Of a stretch of DNA of 64,000 nucleotides, positions 1-12,700 are shown piece after piece (position 1 is the stretch's first letter; every line of letters starts with the position of its first letter). The notes beneath the pieces were generated by a model. That model saw only the letters and a program-made list of their open reading frames with translations, did no database searches and had not been told where the DNA came from. Both the position numbers and the translations under genes were made by a program. Source of the DNA: Odontesthes bonariensis (taxonomy: Eukaryota; Chordata; Actinopteri; Atheriniformes; Atherinopsidae); contig NC_134511.1 of assembly GCF_027942865.1 (NCBI RefSeq), positions 3,043,275 through 3,107,274 on the forward strand. Direction: 5' to 3'.

Positions 1-115
1 TTACACAGATTGAACTGCTTAGAAAGCTCATTCAGATAAAAATGATAACAATTGAACAATACAGGGGAGAGGATGCCTCCTTGTCTGACTCCATTACTGA
101 CCCGGAAGAGGCATC
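1..115 (-). mobile_element. LINE reverse-transcriptase fragment (copy A side)
   Basis: Read on the minus strand this encodes the RT motif-B region ([11 protein letters not shown]) and following residues. It is the same fragment as the better preserved copy at 39460-40340. The window edge cuts it, so the YADD motif and 3' end lie outside. It is non-coding remains in intron 1 of GIMAP gene A and part of the A/B segmental duplication. Confidence 0.6.
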
Positions 116-676
116 AGAAGAAAACCTTCCTGTGTCCTCATCACACATTTCAGCAACACAGGGGTGGAAATTACAGAGCTGAAACAACTCCTGGAGAAAG
201 TTAAAGCAGAACTTTGAGGTACAGGGTGGATCTATCGTGCTGTTTGAGCCAGTGTGACAGAAAACATTTCATTGGTACAGGAAAGAAGGAATCTGTCTAA
301 ATATTGGAAGATTTGTCAGTAACAAAGCTGAAGATGAAAATAGGATTGTTTCTACAACAGAATAATGATCCAATTCTGCTGAGATATCAAACATGCTCTG
401 TTCTTCAAAGGTACAGACCTCAGAGGAACCGAGCATGTAAAGTGACCCCCAAACAACAAGTGGAGGACCAGCTGCTGTACAGATGTTAAAATGCTGTGAA
501 ACCTGTCAGAGCCAGGTGTTATTCAGTGCTGACCACGAAGCTGCCCGAACATTTGCTTTTTAAATGAAGACTAAGTAAAGATGGAAATAACGTGTTTATT
601 TTGTAAAAACATACAATAAAAACTGATAAGACAACTTATTGACCCTCTGAATGAATTTTCATCTTTTTCTTTACAG
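116..676. other. Intron 1 tail of gene A, duplicated sequence
   Basis: This stretch aligns with 40340-40717 of copy B. About 210 bp (roughly 343-552) are missing from B. Within that segment, 400-480 also resembles 32970-33090, where the orphan exon 1 copy lies. It ends in a pyrimidine-rich acceptor (tttctttacag) at 676. No coding sequence was recognised. Confidence 0.5.
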
Positions 677-727
677 ATGTGGAGCCTCTGAAACGCAGCA
701 GCAGCTATGAACTCTTACCACCTCACA
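677..727 (+). CDS. Gene A exon 2 (51 bp linker)
   Basis: Phase-1 exon between tttacag and gtgagt, encoding [16 protein letters not shown]. The last base A joins TG of exon 3 to give a Met codon before SELRVVLLG. The matching exon in gene B is 40718-40768. Serine-rich linkers ahead of the first AIG1 domain are common in fish GIMAP8-like proteins. Confidence 0.82.
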
Positions 728-3700
728 GTGAGTTTAACTGAACTCTCCTTAAGAAATCCCACTGAAAGTGCTGCTGTTGGATCCAGATCTGTCTGACCAA
801 ACACTGCTTGTGGTGTTACTCTGCCCACTCATGAAACGATCACTCAGCTCTACGTTTTCATGAATTTCTTCTGTTTTACTGAAAGACTGAAGCTGAAGTA
901 CTGAGTTACATCTTACAGTCCAGGTGGTGGATGCAACAGTTAGATGGAAAATAAAAATGCATTAAAAGCCAAAATAAAGGTTACAGATTATGTAATCTGT
1001 GCATAAACATCACTGATTGATTCTATCTGAGGTCTTGTTTCATGTCTGACTGGTGTTTTTCCAGCTAAGTGTGTGGTGGAAAAAATAATGATTATCAAAG
1101 CACTGTTAAGGTGAAAAGCACTCAGACAGGTTTATTGAATATTTTTTGTACATTAGAGAGCAAGACTTCAACACAGAGCATCTGTGTCCGAGTGTAGCTC
1201 TGACTTCCAGTTTCAGTGCTTGTCTTATTTTACCCGAACACAGGAGAAGGAAAAAATGTCCATGTATCAGAGTATGCAAGCTAACTTCTTATCTCTTGAT
1301 GAGCCGGACGGCGTTGTGGCGTGCGCGAAACAGAATGAAAAAGAAAATACAGAAATGTTTGATTGGAAACATCTTATGCCTGGGAGAAGAAGAACAAAGT
1401 AAATATTTTACTGGAACATCTTGTGCATCTAGTGTCTGGGAAAAAAAGACCAAGTCTTACAAGTGATTTAAACATGATGAGACACAAGCATAAGGCTGAA
1501 TAAAATTTTCCAGTTAAAGGCATGGTTGGTAATCCTGGAGAGCTAGCAAGAGAGCTAAGCTCCACCCCCCCCTCCCCCATCCCGTCAGTGCTCCATCGAA
1601 AGCCACGCCCCCAGAAACGTGAACGCGCATCTGACCGTGGGACTCAGCCGACGTGTCTCATTCACCTGTACATATTTCATGAAAATAGCAAATCCCCCCA
1701 AAGCAAAACAAATAATTAGCTGACCGACAGAAAGAGAGCAACCTCTGCGTAGCTTTGCAGGCCCTTCAGATCCCTCAGTTGTCTCCACCGCTCAAACGCT
1801 GCACCGATGTGGACTCTGTGTAGCAATATTTGATCAAATATAAGGATTTATCAGAAGTTCTCACTGTCTCAATAAACCTTAAACCTCGAATGTAGGGCAC
1901 CACCTTGAATAAGGAAAAAAAAACACAGAATCTTACGATCCTGGTATGTTAAATTAATGTTTCAATTAATAATCAGTCTCATATCTCGCTACTTTTGTGA
2001 ATTCTCGTTTGGTTGGACAGACATTACGTAAAGAAAGCATACGACACAACCTATGATTATACATATATATAGATATATGAACTATTTATTAAAATGATAT
2101 GACCAAAGACATGAACCTTAAAACAAACAGGAGTTGCGTTGAGTATGGGTGATTATATACAACACTCAGTGAATTGAAAATAAAATATGGGGAATGGAGA
2201 GGTACCGGATTTACTCAAATAGTTTAGGTTGGCTTACTATTTGAAGCTAAAGACTGACATCTTGGATTAATTTTTCATTCTAATGATAAAAGCCTCGAGA
2301 CACCCATCTAACCGTCTGTAAGATGAAAAACGGGTCGACCTTACTTTACGTCCTGTTTTGTCAGCTCGCGGGGTCCGAGGGGATTTCTCTGGGTTCCGCT
2401 CTCAGGGCTTTCTTTGGTTGTGGCTGACTTCAGCGGCCTTTGCAGTTGTCGCTTCTTTTCACCGGGGAACGGGAAGGTATCGAGGACCTCACCGTGCAGG
2501 ATGATAAAATCGTCCGAGTGTCAGAGTTGGTCGGTTTCTCATCGCTCTGATGAGGTGAACTTAAGTTCACAGAATGTTAACAAAAGTTGCTTGGCGTTGG
2601 CTTTCTTCGTAGGAAAACTGTGATGGCTTGTAGGAGTGGAGGTTTAAAACGTGCGACAACAAAGTATATGCTATATTCTACATGATTTTTTATGAATTTT
2701 TATGTTGTATAGTTGTGAATTCATTTTATCAATGGAGAAATTGACCAGCCTTGCTTTGTTGTCTACAGTAGTAGATCAACCCTCATCTTACTTTGACGCT
2801 CCCAGCTCCCCGAAGTGACGTCGACACAGCTTTAGCAGCAGAGAAGCTATTAGGCTTGTGTTGATAATAATAAACTCCTGGACTATTTTCAAACTTCCAA
2901 ATGCAAGTTTGGTGTCATGGCATGTGATTTTAGTGTGGTAATTTTGGAGATACGGACCTGGATCCATTAACCCTTGTACGAAGCTATTCGGGATAACTCA
3001 GTAACTCGGCTGATGTTCAGCCAATATCGAAAAAACTGCGGGTGGGCTACTTGGCTGGATATCACGGTTCAAATGACCCCAGGTTGAATCTACTCCGAAC
3101 TATCGCTTTCACGCTAGCACGACCCCTGGTCGAGCTGTGTAAAAAAGTAGCGGAAGATAAAATTGCACTAAGTAAAATGTCCATTTCAAATCAGCTGGCC
3201 AGCTATTTCAAGTAAATCACTGTCCTTTTAATGTACCCTAAATGGCAGATTGCATTTACTACAGCATGCTCAAAATTCACTATTCAAGAGTTTTTTTATC
3301 AAAATTTTCTGGCTTGGTTACAGGCTTCTTGCTTACCAATACCATATAGGGAGCACCAGGGGGGTCACGGCCACGGAAGGAGGCCATGGCCCCCAGTTTG
3401 GGAACCATTGTGAACACTATACAATAATCTGCATACATGTATATAGTTGTTTGCATGAGTCTAAAAAGTTCAGGCTCAGGATTCTTTTTTTGCTTTAATC
3501 CCTGAGAACTGAACTGGAACTGAACTGGAACTCAGCTCATTTTGCATGGAACTGGAAACTCTCAAACTCTCTCTGATTTTGGATCGCAGGTTCCGTGGTT
3601 TGACTCGCGGAGGCGGGGCATGACGTAGGCTTACGCTACTCTTTCAGCCAATGATATGGCTGAACTGTGGTGACGTCTGCCAGGTGTCTGTGTAAGGCGA

Positions 3701-6700
3701 TCTGTTCAGCGTCTTTAAAGAGACTTCTGAATAAAACAAAGAAACTCTTATTTCTCCATTACTTCCGTCTCATAGAACATTTGTCTCGATGATTCTGAAA
3801 ACATCACAACTTGTTAAGATATGCAGATTAAAGATATAACATGGACTTATGATATAAGGACATTAAATAACACATAACATGACAGACGATAATTATGAGT
3901 CTCAAAATTCAGATGAATATCTGTAAAGTTGTGACATGAATAGCGAACCACACAATGTTATTTTCCTGTGTTAACAATGGAGATACCGAACAATAACAAA
4001 TAGATACCGAAGGGACATCGTTAAAAGTTTTATTATTGCATATAACTTGTCCAGTTTACTGACTCCGTGTGGATTTAACTATTCAACACTACAGACCACT
4101 AGGGGGCAATGCGGGTTGGTCACTTTTTAACAAGATATTTTCTTCGTCACACTTTAAGCCAGAATCGTGCAAATTGTCTCTAAATGTGTCTCGTTACTTC
4201 GCTGGGAACCTGAAAGAACTTTTACAAAGATATCAAACACATTTAATACAGTTTTAAGATTCGGCTGAAAGTGAATCTAGGTAACAGTCATTTCAGTTTT
4301 ATTTAGGCATCAGGTTCTCTTATCTGGGGGGAATGAGGGTAAAATGTCAACTTCGATTTATTGGTCCAGATAAGATGGGGAATGGGTTAGTCTCCCATTT
4401 CTCCAAAAAGGGTTCTTTGTTCATTCAGTTTAAGTTGTCAATGCATTCTCTCAACTTTTATGGCAAATGTCTGTTGCTAATTCCACTCCCCAAAAAGCTT
4501 TCATAGGTCGAAGGTTGTTGTAAATTAGGCGATTTCTGTCCCTCTCCTTTGTGTAGACTTTCCAGATCAGGGGCCTCATGTACAAAGCGTGCGTACGCAC
4601 AAAATAGTGGCGTACGCACCTTTTCACGTCAACGATCAGATGTATCAAGAGTGAAAAGACCGTGGAAATGTGCCTCACGCCAGCTTCAGGGCTGGCGTAC
4701 GCACTTTTCTACCCCTGTTGATTCTTTGGCGACACCTAAGGTGATGTTGGGAAACTGTTATAATAAATAAATGTGAAAACAATTAGTCCTCAGACTGTGA
4801 TGTGCACATCTGAGACACATGAACAATTAATACTGATAAACAATTAACACACTCATGTGTCTGCAATTACACAAGTGGATATTTAAGGTGATAAACTCTG
4901 CTCTGAATGTACCACAGACTGTGGGAATTGAGCCCTCCCCTTCTGTGTGTGAAAACTTTCTGCAATTCTTCAATGCAAAAGTCTCTTCTATCAGAGCGCT
5001 TATTTCACTTCCTGCTTACGACCCCTCAGTTTTCGTCCCCTGTTCTGCTGTTTTTGAATCATTTGAACCTGTGACCATGTCCTTTGTGCAGAAGATTATG
5101 GGACATTTAAAGCCATCAGGCTCGCCCAACGACCCTGTTCCTCCTCAACTTTTTAAGGAGGTTTTCCCCACTGTTGGGCCATATTTACTTTGCATCATTA
5201 ACAGCAGCCTGTCCTCAGGAGTGGTTCCTGTACATTTTAAGCATGCAGTTGTGCAGCCACTGATTAAAAAACCTGGACTGGATCCTACTGCTATGGGTAA
5301 CTTTAGGCCCATTTCTAAACTGTCATTCCTTTCCAAAATCTTAGAGAAGATTGTCTACTCTCAGCTCATGGACTTTTTAAATAAACAAAATGTTCTTGAA
5401 ACTTTCCAATCTGGTTTTAAAACATTTCACAGCACAGAATCAGCGCTTTTAAGAGTTTTTAACGACGTCTTTTTAGCTACTGATTCTGGTCACTGTGTAA
5501 TCCTTGTGCTTTTAGACCTAACTGCTGCATTTGATACAGTGGACCATGACATCCTGATTAATCGCTTGGAGCAGTGGGTGGGCATCAGGGGCTCGGCGTT
5601 GGAATGGTTCAGGTCCTATTTGTCGCATCGGACATTCTGTGTCAGCCTTGGTGACTCCGTATCCTCCACTGCTCCTCTCCCATGTGGGGTTCCACAGGGT
5701 TCAGTGCTAGGCCCTCTTTTATTTTCTTTGTATCTTCTCCCACTGGATTCCATTCTCAGGAAGCGCGGCATTTTATTCCACTGTTATGCTGATGACAGCC
5801 AGATTTATGTACCGCTTAAAAAGGCTGATTCTTTCTCCCTCAAGACTTTGTTAAACTGTTTAGAGGATGTCAAGGCCTGGATGGCTCTGAACTTCTTAAA
5901 TTTGAATGAAAAAAAGACTGAAATAATGGTTTTTGGTGGCACCTCTGTGACCCCTTCAGTCGATTTGGGTTTCTTAGCACAGTATGCCAAACCCATACTC
6001 AATGATCTGGGGGTAAAAGTAGACTCGGATCTGAAGTTCGACAGCCAGATTAAAGCTGTGGTGAAAGCAAGTTTTTTCCAGTTAAGACAGTTGGCAAAAA
6101 TAAAACCTTTTCTGCACAGACAGCACCTTGAAGCAGTTATTCACGCCTTTGTGACCACACGGCTGGATTACTGCAACGCACTATATACGGGGGTTAGTGG
6201 GTCCTCCATCGCACGTCTCCAACTTGTACAGAACGCAGCTGCGCGTCTTTTAACTGGCACAAGAAAGTTTGAGCACATTTCACCGATTTTATCCTCACTC
6301 CACTGGCTACCTGTCCATTTTAGAATTTATTTTAAAATTCTTTTATTTGCTTTTAAATCCCTAAATGGTCTTGCCCCCATGTACCTCTCTGAAGTCCTGC
6401 ACCCCTACACATCCAGCCGATCCCTCAGGTCAGCTGACCAGCTGCTCCTGAGGGTTCCCAAAACCAGGCTGAAGCTCAGAGGGGACCGAGCATTCTCGGT
6501 TGCAGCTCCCAAATTGTGGAATGACCTGCCACTGCACATTAGACAGGCCTCCTCACTGTCTAACTTTAAAACTCTTCTTAAAACGCACCTCTTTTCCTTG
6601 GCTTTTAATACTACGTAGGCTGTTGATTTTATGTTCACAGATGGGTTTTTTTTTCCCAACATTATCTTTATTGAGTTTAACATGTTTCCAAAACACACAT

Positions 6701-9700
6701 ATATTCAGAAATAAGAGTGCTCTTATGTTCAAGGAGACATCAGGGACAAAGTTATTATCCAACATTCAAATTGTCCTTCCTTGCAAGTCAGATATTTATG
6801 AAATAATATAGAGCACTTATAGAACACTTAGTACAAGTATAAAACAAAAACAAAAACAAAAAACAAACAAAAAGAAAAATGAAAAGAAAAGAAACAACAA
6901 CAACAATCAGAACAGTAAACGTTTCTCTAGCTTGTCAAGAATAAGCCCATATTATTTCGCTATTGTACCTATATGGTTCAAAAATACAGATTCAGATGTA
7001 CAATCTATACAGAATAAAAAATATCAAATATCAAAAGAAAATAAATCACAGAAAGGACTACCAACAACTACGCCTCTTCGTCTTCGTTACCCACATTACT
7101 TAAATCTACACTCTCCATATAATCTATAAAGGGACCCCAAATGTTTTGAAATAGTGATATTTTCCCTTTTATAATGTAAGTTATCTTCTCCATAGGTAAA
7201 GTTGTGAATATTTCCTTAACCCAGTTGATGATTTTTGGTTTACTGGTACTCCTCCATGAGATTGCTATGACTCTTTTTGCCAGCAGTAAACACAAGTCCA
7301 GGGCAGTGATTATTTTTCTAGACATGTGGTGTCTATCAGGATATAAACCTAGAATAAATAGTTTTGGGTCAAGAACTAATTTTATACCTAGTATAGTTTC
7401 TAAAGCTTGTTTAACCTCCCGCCAGAACTGTTGGACTTTACTGCATTCCCAGACACAGTAGAAGAACATCCCCTTCTCCTTTCCACACCTAACACACAGG
7501 TCTGGGATGGTATCGTTATATTTACTAAGTTTTTCTGGTGTTACATACGTCCTCATTAGCCAATTGTATTGGAGTACTTTAAGACGAGTATTGGTAGTTT
7601 GTGTTTGTGCTTCAGCACATACTTTTTCCCAGTCCTCGGAGGTCAAGTCCTCCTGTAAATCTTCCCTCCAGGCATCAAGTTTCTTCAAAGAAGACTCAGA
7701 GGATCCTTCTGCTAATATGTTATATTGCTTGGATATAATTCCCTTTCCAGAGCAATCTTTTTTCATTTCCATTTCCAAAGTGGACAGCGGGGGGATCGAC
7801 AAACACTGGTTTTGAGATGATCTAAATAAAGTTTCTCACCTGCAGATATTTAAATTGATGTTTGCGTGAAATATCATACTTAGTAATCAACTCTTCAAAT
7901 GACATCAAAATCCCACCATCTGGTCCCATGAGATCTCCTATTGTCTTTAAACCTTTTTCAGCCCACTTTTTAAAACCAGGGTCTGCTCTGCCTGGAGGGA
8001 AAAACTGGTTACCCCATATTGGGCTGAAGCGTGACATAGAGGAGGGTTCACCTAAATATTTCTTAACCTGATACCAAATGATAATCATATTTCTTTTTTT
8101 TCAACATTTTCGCTTTCCGTGAAGTTCTCATTTTTTCCCGTCTTATTCATTCTTTTTTCTTTATTTTCTGATCGTACACAGAGGGGAATCGCAGGTGCAG
8201 AGCTCATTTAAATATGATTTGCATATTTAAGTAGGGGCGTGGACAGGGAGGAGTCGGGTGCTCCGACATGTGCGCTCAATTCCACGTTGATTGGGATGTA
8301 CAAACGAAATGTGCTTGGATTGATACGTGCGCACAGATTCCTACATCCGACATTGGAGGGCATTTGGGTTTGAGCGTATGCCATGTTTCAGTAGGAAATC
8401 CACGCAAATCTTTGTACATGAGGCCCCTGGTCCTTACCAGAAAAACATCCCCAACAGGAATGCTTGTATCTTCCAAAGGTTGAAGGCCTCTTAATCCCAC
8501 ACTGGAGCATGCTACATCTACGTCTTTGCTTCTGGCTTCATCCAGAGCAGCCGTTTCTGCCTCCGGCTTTCTTTTTCTTCCCCTTTAAAATAATGGTAGT
8601 TTTGGCTGCATTTTCTCTGCCATCGCACTCACATTAAGTTATTTTCGGCACCGGTGAAAAAAGCGCGGAGGAGGGAGCCGACAGAGGGGGGCGCAGGCAG
8701 AACGGGCAGAACTAGACATGAAGGCATCTGATTGGTTCTTTGTGCTCGGCCCGAGGAGTTTGGATTGGTCAGCTTTTTGTCAGCCCTGCAGCTGCCACAG
8801 AGCTCTGATTATTTTTGGCCCTTTTTCTAAATACATCATGTATAGATTACTCTCAGGTAGGGGTGGTTGTTATGCACGGTATCATACCTTATGCGTTTTT
8901 TTTCACCAACGGTAGAGATTTTTTTTGCCATACCTTATACTCATGAGCTCATGAGTCCTGTAGATGGCAGTAATGCAAAGTTTTGAACATCCGCTTGGAT
9001 ATGCCGGGCGACAGTAATCGCAAGACAAGGTAACACGAGTAATTTGTTTTACCACCTGCGGGCTAACCATGCTCTGGAATATGAAACGAGTCAAAGCCGG
9101 TGTTCTGTCGATTTCTCCTACTTGTCGAGAATTGATACTTTGTGGTTTTGCGCATGCGCCGAGCCGATTTTCTAAGTTTCGTTTTCACGCCCATAATGTT
9201 TTGCTACCCTGCGTCTCAGCTGGTGTGTAACGGTAACATCCTCGAAATCCTGATTATTTTCTCTTTTGGAAGACATGCAAAATAATAAAAAACTAATCGT
9301 ATTAACAAGCAGTTAGCTTAACATGCACAAATGGGGTGTCTGAAACATGACGCATATTTGAGCATGTTGAATAAGTGGAAGGCGCCTATGAAAGTTACGT
9401 TATCAAGAGGCAGCGGCTTTTCTCTCACAGAGTTTATTCGAGGAAATGTACCTTTTCTTATTTTTTAAATATAAATATAACGTATATATTTTTTTATATT
9501 TCCTGTGTTTTCTGTTTTGCACAATACATTTAATTTAATATTGCTGCAAACATCCTGATTGAAAGTGTTTATTTGGTGCTATGGTAACCACTGAGAAACT
9601 GTTCTGTTGTAATTTATATACAAAAGTACAATACCGCAATATATACCGTATACCGTCAGTGGCTCAAATTTTACCGGGGTACACATTTTAGGCCATACCG

Positions 9701-12700
9701 CCCAGCCCTACTCTCAGGATAGACGGATCATTTCACCCAGTATTACAAATTGTGTTTCTGAACAGGATTACCAACCGTGCCTTTAAGAGCTCTCAGTTAA
9801 CTGTTTTTCTGTTTATTTCATTTCAGTGTCTGAGCTGAGGGTTGTTCTGCTGGGAGGCAGCTGGTCTGAGAGGAGCTCAGTGGTGAACCTCATACTGGGA
9901 GAGGATGCTTTTAACACAGCATCTCACACCTGTGTGAGATTCAGTGGACCTTTGGAACCACAGAAAGAAATATCAGTCATCAACACTCCAGATCTGCAGA
10001 TTCACACTGCAGACAAACTGACAGAGTTCATAAAAGACTGTATGAGAGTCTCTGCTCCTGGACCTCATGTGTTTCTGTTGCTTCTGCAGCCTGAAAACTT
10101 CACTGAGGAACACAAAGAGAGGCTCTGTACTGTTCTTAAAGGTTTCAGTGATCAATCATTTGATCATTCACTGATTCTGATGTCGACACCCAGACAGCAG
10201 AGTTTAGATCTGATGGAAAATGACATGTTGGAGCCTCCATTAAAGGACCTGATCAGTAAATGTAGAGACAGATATGTGATGAGGGAGAACCTTGAACTTC
10301 CAGAGCTGCTAACACGCTTTGGTCAGATTGTAAAAGAGAACAATGGAGAACATGTGAGCTATGAAGCATTTAAAGACACAACTGAGAACATCCCAACCAC
10401 TGCAGCAGGTGATGATCAAAGCCCAAAACAAGAGAAAACACCAGGATCTCTCATGGCTGCTGTTAGAGGTGCTGGTAAGTACAGAAGCTACTTTGTTCAC
10501 ATGAACCTTTCCTTTCTTTGTTCAAACACTAAGTTACACATTAATGTCGTGTTTTCACAGGTATACAAGCAGCTAAACAAATCACTTCTATATTTCCTGC
10601 TTCTGGGAAAATCTCTCCCTCCAGTGGTGAGTAAATTCAGGACAATTTATCATGAAATTTTGGATCTTTTCTCTGAATGTTTAACCCAAATTCAAACTTC
10701 ATTTTTTACCTAAAATAAATGAAAGCTTTTGGGTTTTTAGATATTGTATCATGTCTCCCCAAAACATGTCAGAAGGTTCAAACTGAACAAACATGAACTA
10801 TGAACTATAAGACTAACACACATGTTTCCATCAACAATACTAACCAGGTTAGTATTGTTGATGGAAAAATGTGTGTTACCTTAGCCTAGCAAGCCAGACC
10901 CGTACAGCAAATAGCTGTACAGGGGTCTAGTGACGCTGGATAGCAGTGTGGGCGGGATAAACGGCTGTCTGTCAAGTTCAACGCCACGCAATAGGATGGC
11001 GCAACAACCAATCAGAGCGATGAAGTATTACGTAGTCAACGCGACGTGGTTTGTAGTCTATGGCCTGAAAAGCTGATTTCTCTTAAGCTCTAAACTCTGT
11101 AAACTTTAGCAACATTTGAAACATTTTCAGGCGAGAAAGTAGTCGTTTAGATCCCCAAGGTGTTTAAAATCTGACAAAATACCGGCTATTTACAATTTTG
11201 TTCCCACGAATTCAGCGCTACTAAAGCTAGCCGCAGTGAGCAACGCACTTACGGTTAGAGACCGACCGATCGATCGGCCAGCCGATTTAATCGGCCGATT
11301 TTTGCTATTTTTTAATCAATCGGCATTGGCCGATTTTAAGTCAGGCACATCTGCGGGCAGCTACTTGGAACGCAGCGCGAGGTTTCAAGAGTGAGCAAGA
11401 CTGTCAACAGGTAAGGCATCAATGTTTACATTCTAAACTATAGCAGTGTTTCCCGCAGCGCATTATAGCTAAGGCGGCCGCCTTAGCAAACTCGCACTGC
11501 AACCTTGCCAACGTTCCCAAAAAAAAAATTATTATTTTTTTTTTTTTTAAACCGAAGTAATAATGCTTTGCCAGGCTCACACATTAAAAGACACCCGACG
11601 GAATGCTATCCGCGCAAAAAAGAGGACGCTAATCTAACATGTGAATGCTTTATAACATTGTCATCCCATGTCCATTTGTTTTCAACTGCATTGGAGTTGA
11701 AGAAGAAATGAAAGTTGCTTAGCGTTGTGCTTACGAGTGCGTTGGGAATGCGCCGACTATGCAAGTCCCCTCAACGCTGATGAGGTGACTGGCTGCTATG
11801 TTACGATCTAAACTTAAATAACGGACAATCTAAGTGAAATGTTAACAAAAAGAGCACGCACAAAGAACAAGTGAACGTTTTAAAACATTGTCATCCATGT
11901 CAATTTGTTTCTCGCGATGTATATCGCTTGATTTGATTGTGAATTTGAGAGCGATCAAACGGATGTTCTCTAGTTCCTATTTCCGTTTTCCTGCACAGCA
12001 TGCTGGGAGACGGAGTTTTATATTGTTGAAACATAGGAAAGTGTATGTGCAAACATAGGAACGTTTAAGGCATGGAAGTTCCTGGCAGTATTAAGAACGA
12101 GAAGCATAAAACATGCCTGTGAAACTGAAATAGTAAAACTTGAACCTCCTTGTTTACATTATTTTTTATGTTGCTAGTGTTTTTGCAGCACTAATATATA
12201 TTTTTTTCATATTTATTTTTATGTTGATTATATTTATATATATATATATACATATAGTAACTATATTATTATAGTTGGTATTTATTTATTTTATATTTAA
12301 TTCATATGTTGTTTTTTCAACAATAGTTGTTCAACAGTTGTTGTGCCTCCTCTTACTAGTATGTTTGTTTGCATGCCAATTAAGGATATTACGATAGCAT
12401 ATCGGCCCTAAAAATCAGCCCAAAAAAATCGGCAGGTCACATCGGCCATCGGCTGACTCTGACCGCTAAATATCGGTATCGGCATCGGCCTTAGAAAAAC
12501 CCATATCGGTCGGTCTCTACTTCCGGTTTTGCCGTTTTGACTGCTCTCGTCCCGTTAACGGAATTTGACCGTTCAAATGCCTTACCGGAGAGTTTTGTCA
12601 GCTCTGAGACGAAGATCGGCCCGCCGTATTCGGTACATCATGCTCGCAATCGACTGGGGAAAGCCTGTTCGCCGGGCGCAGCCATTGTTTACCTCTCTTT

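Larger units (their letters stand above)
4568..8429. mobile_element. TIR DNA element carrying nested L2 and L1 fragments
   Basis: Begins CAGGGGCCTCATGTACAAAG and ends with its exact reverse complement at 8410-8429. Copy B (about 45505-45515) is uninterrupted at this point, so this is a post-duplication insertion in A. The subterminal parts (4588-4850 and 8100-8409) contain repeated GCGTACGCAC-like motifs and no transposase. The interior is filled by an L2 RT (4855-6640) and an L1 tail (6646-8095). The TIR style recalls IS4EU/ISL2EU or Harbinger-type elements. The target duplication could not be resolved, so the superfamily is uncertain. Confidence 0.72.

Noticed and set aside
9826..9828. GTG as a start codon for the first AIG1 domain
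   Set aside because: Created by the acceptor G plus exon bases. Exon 2 supplies the A that makes ATG in gene A and the T that makes TTG in gene B.
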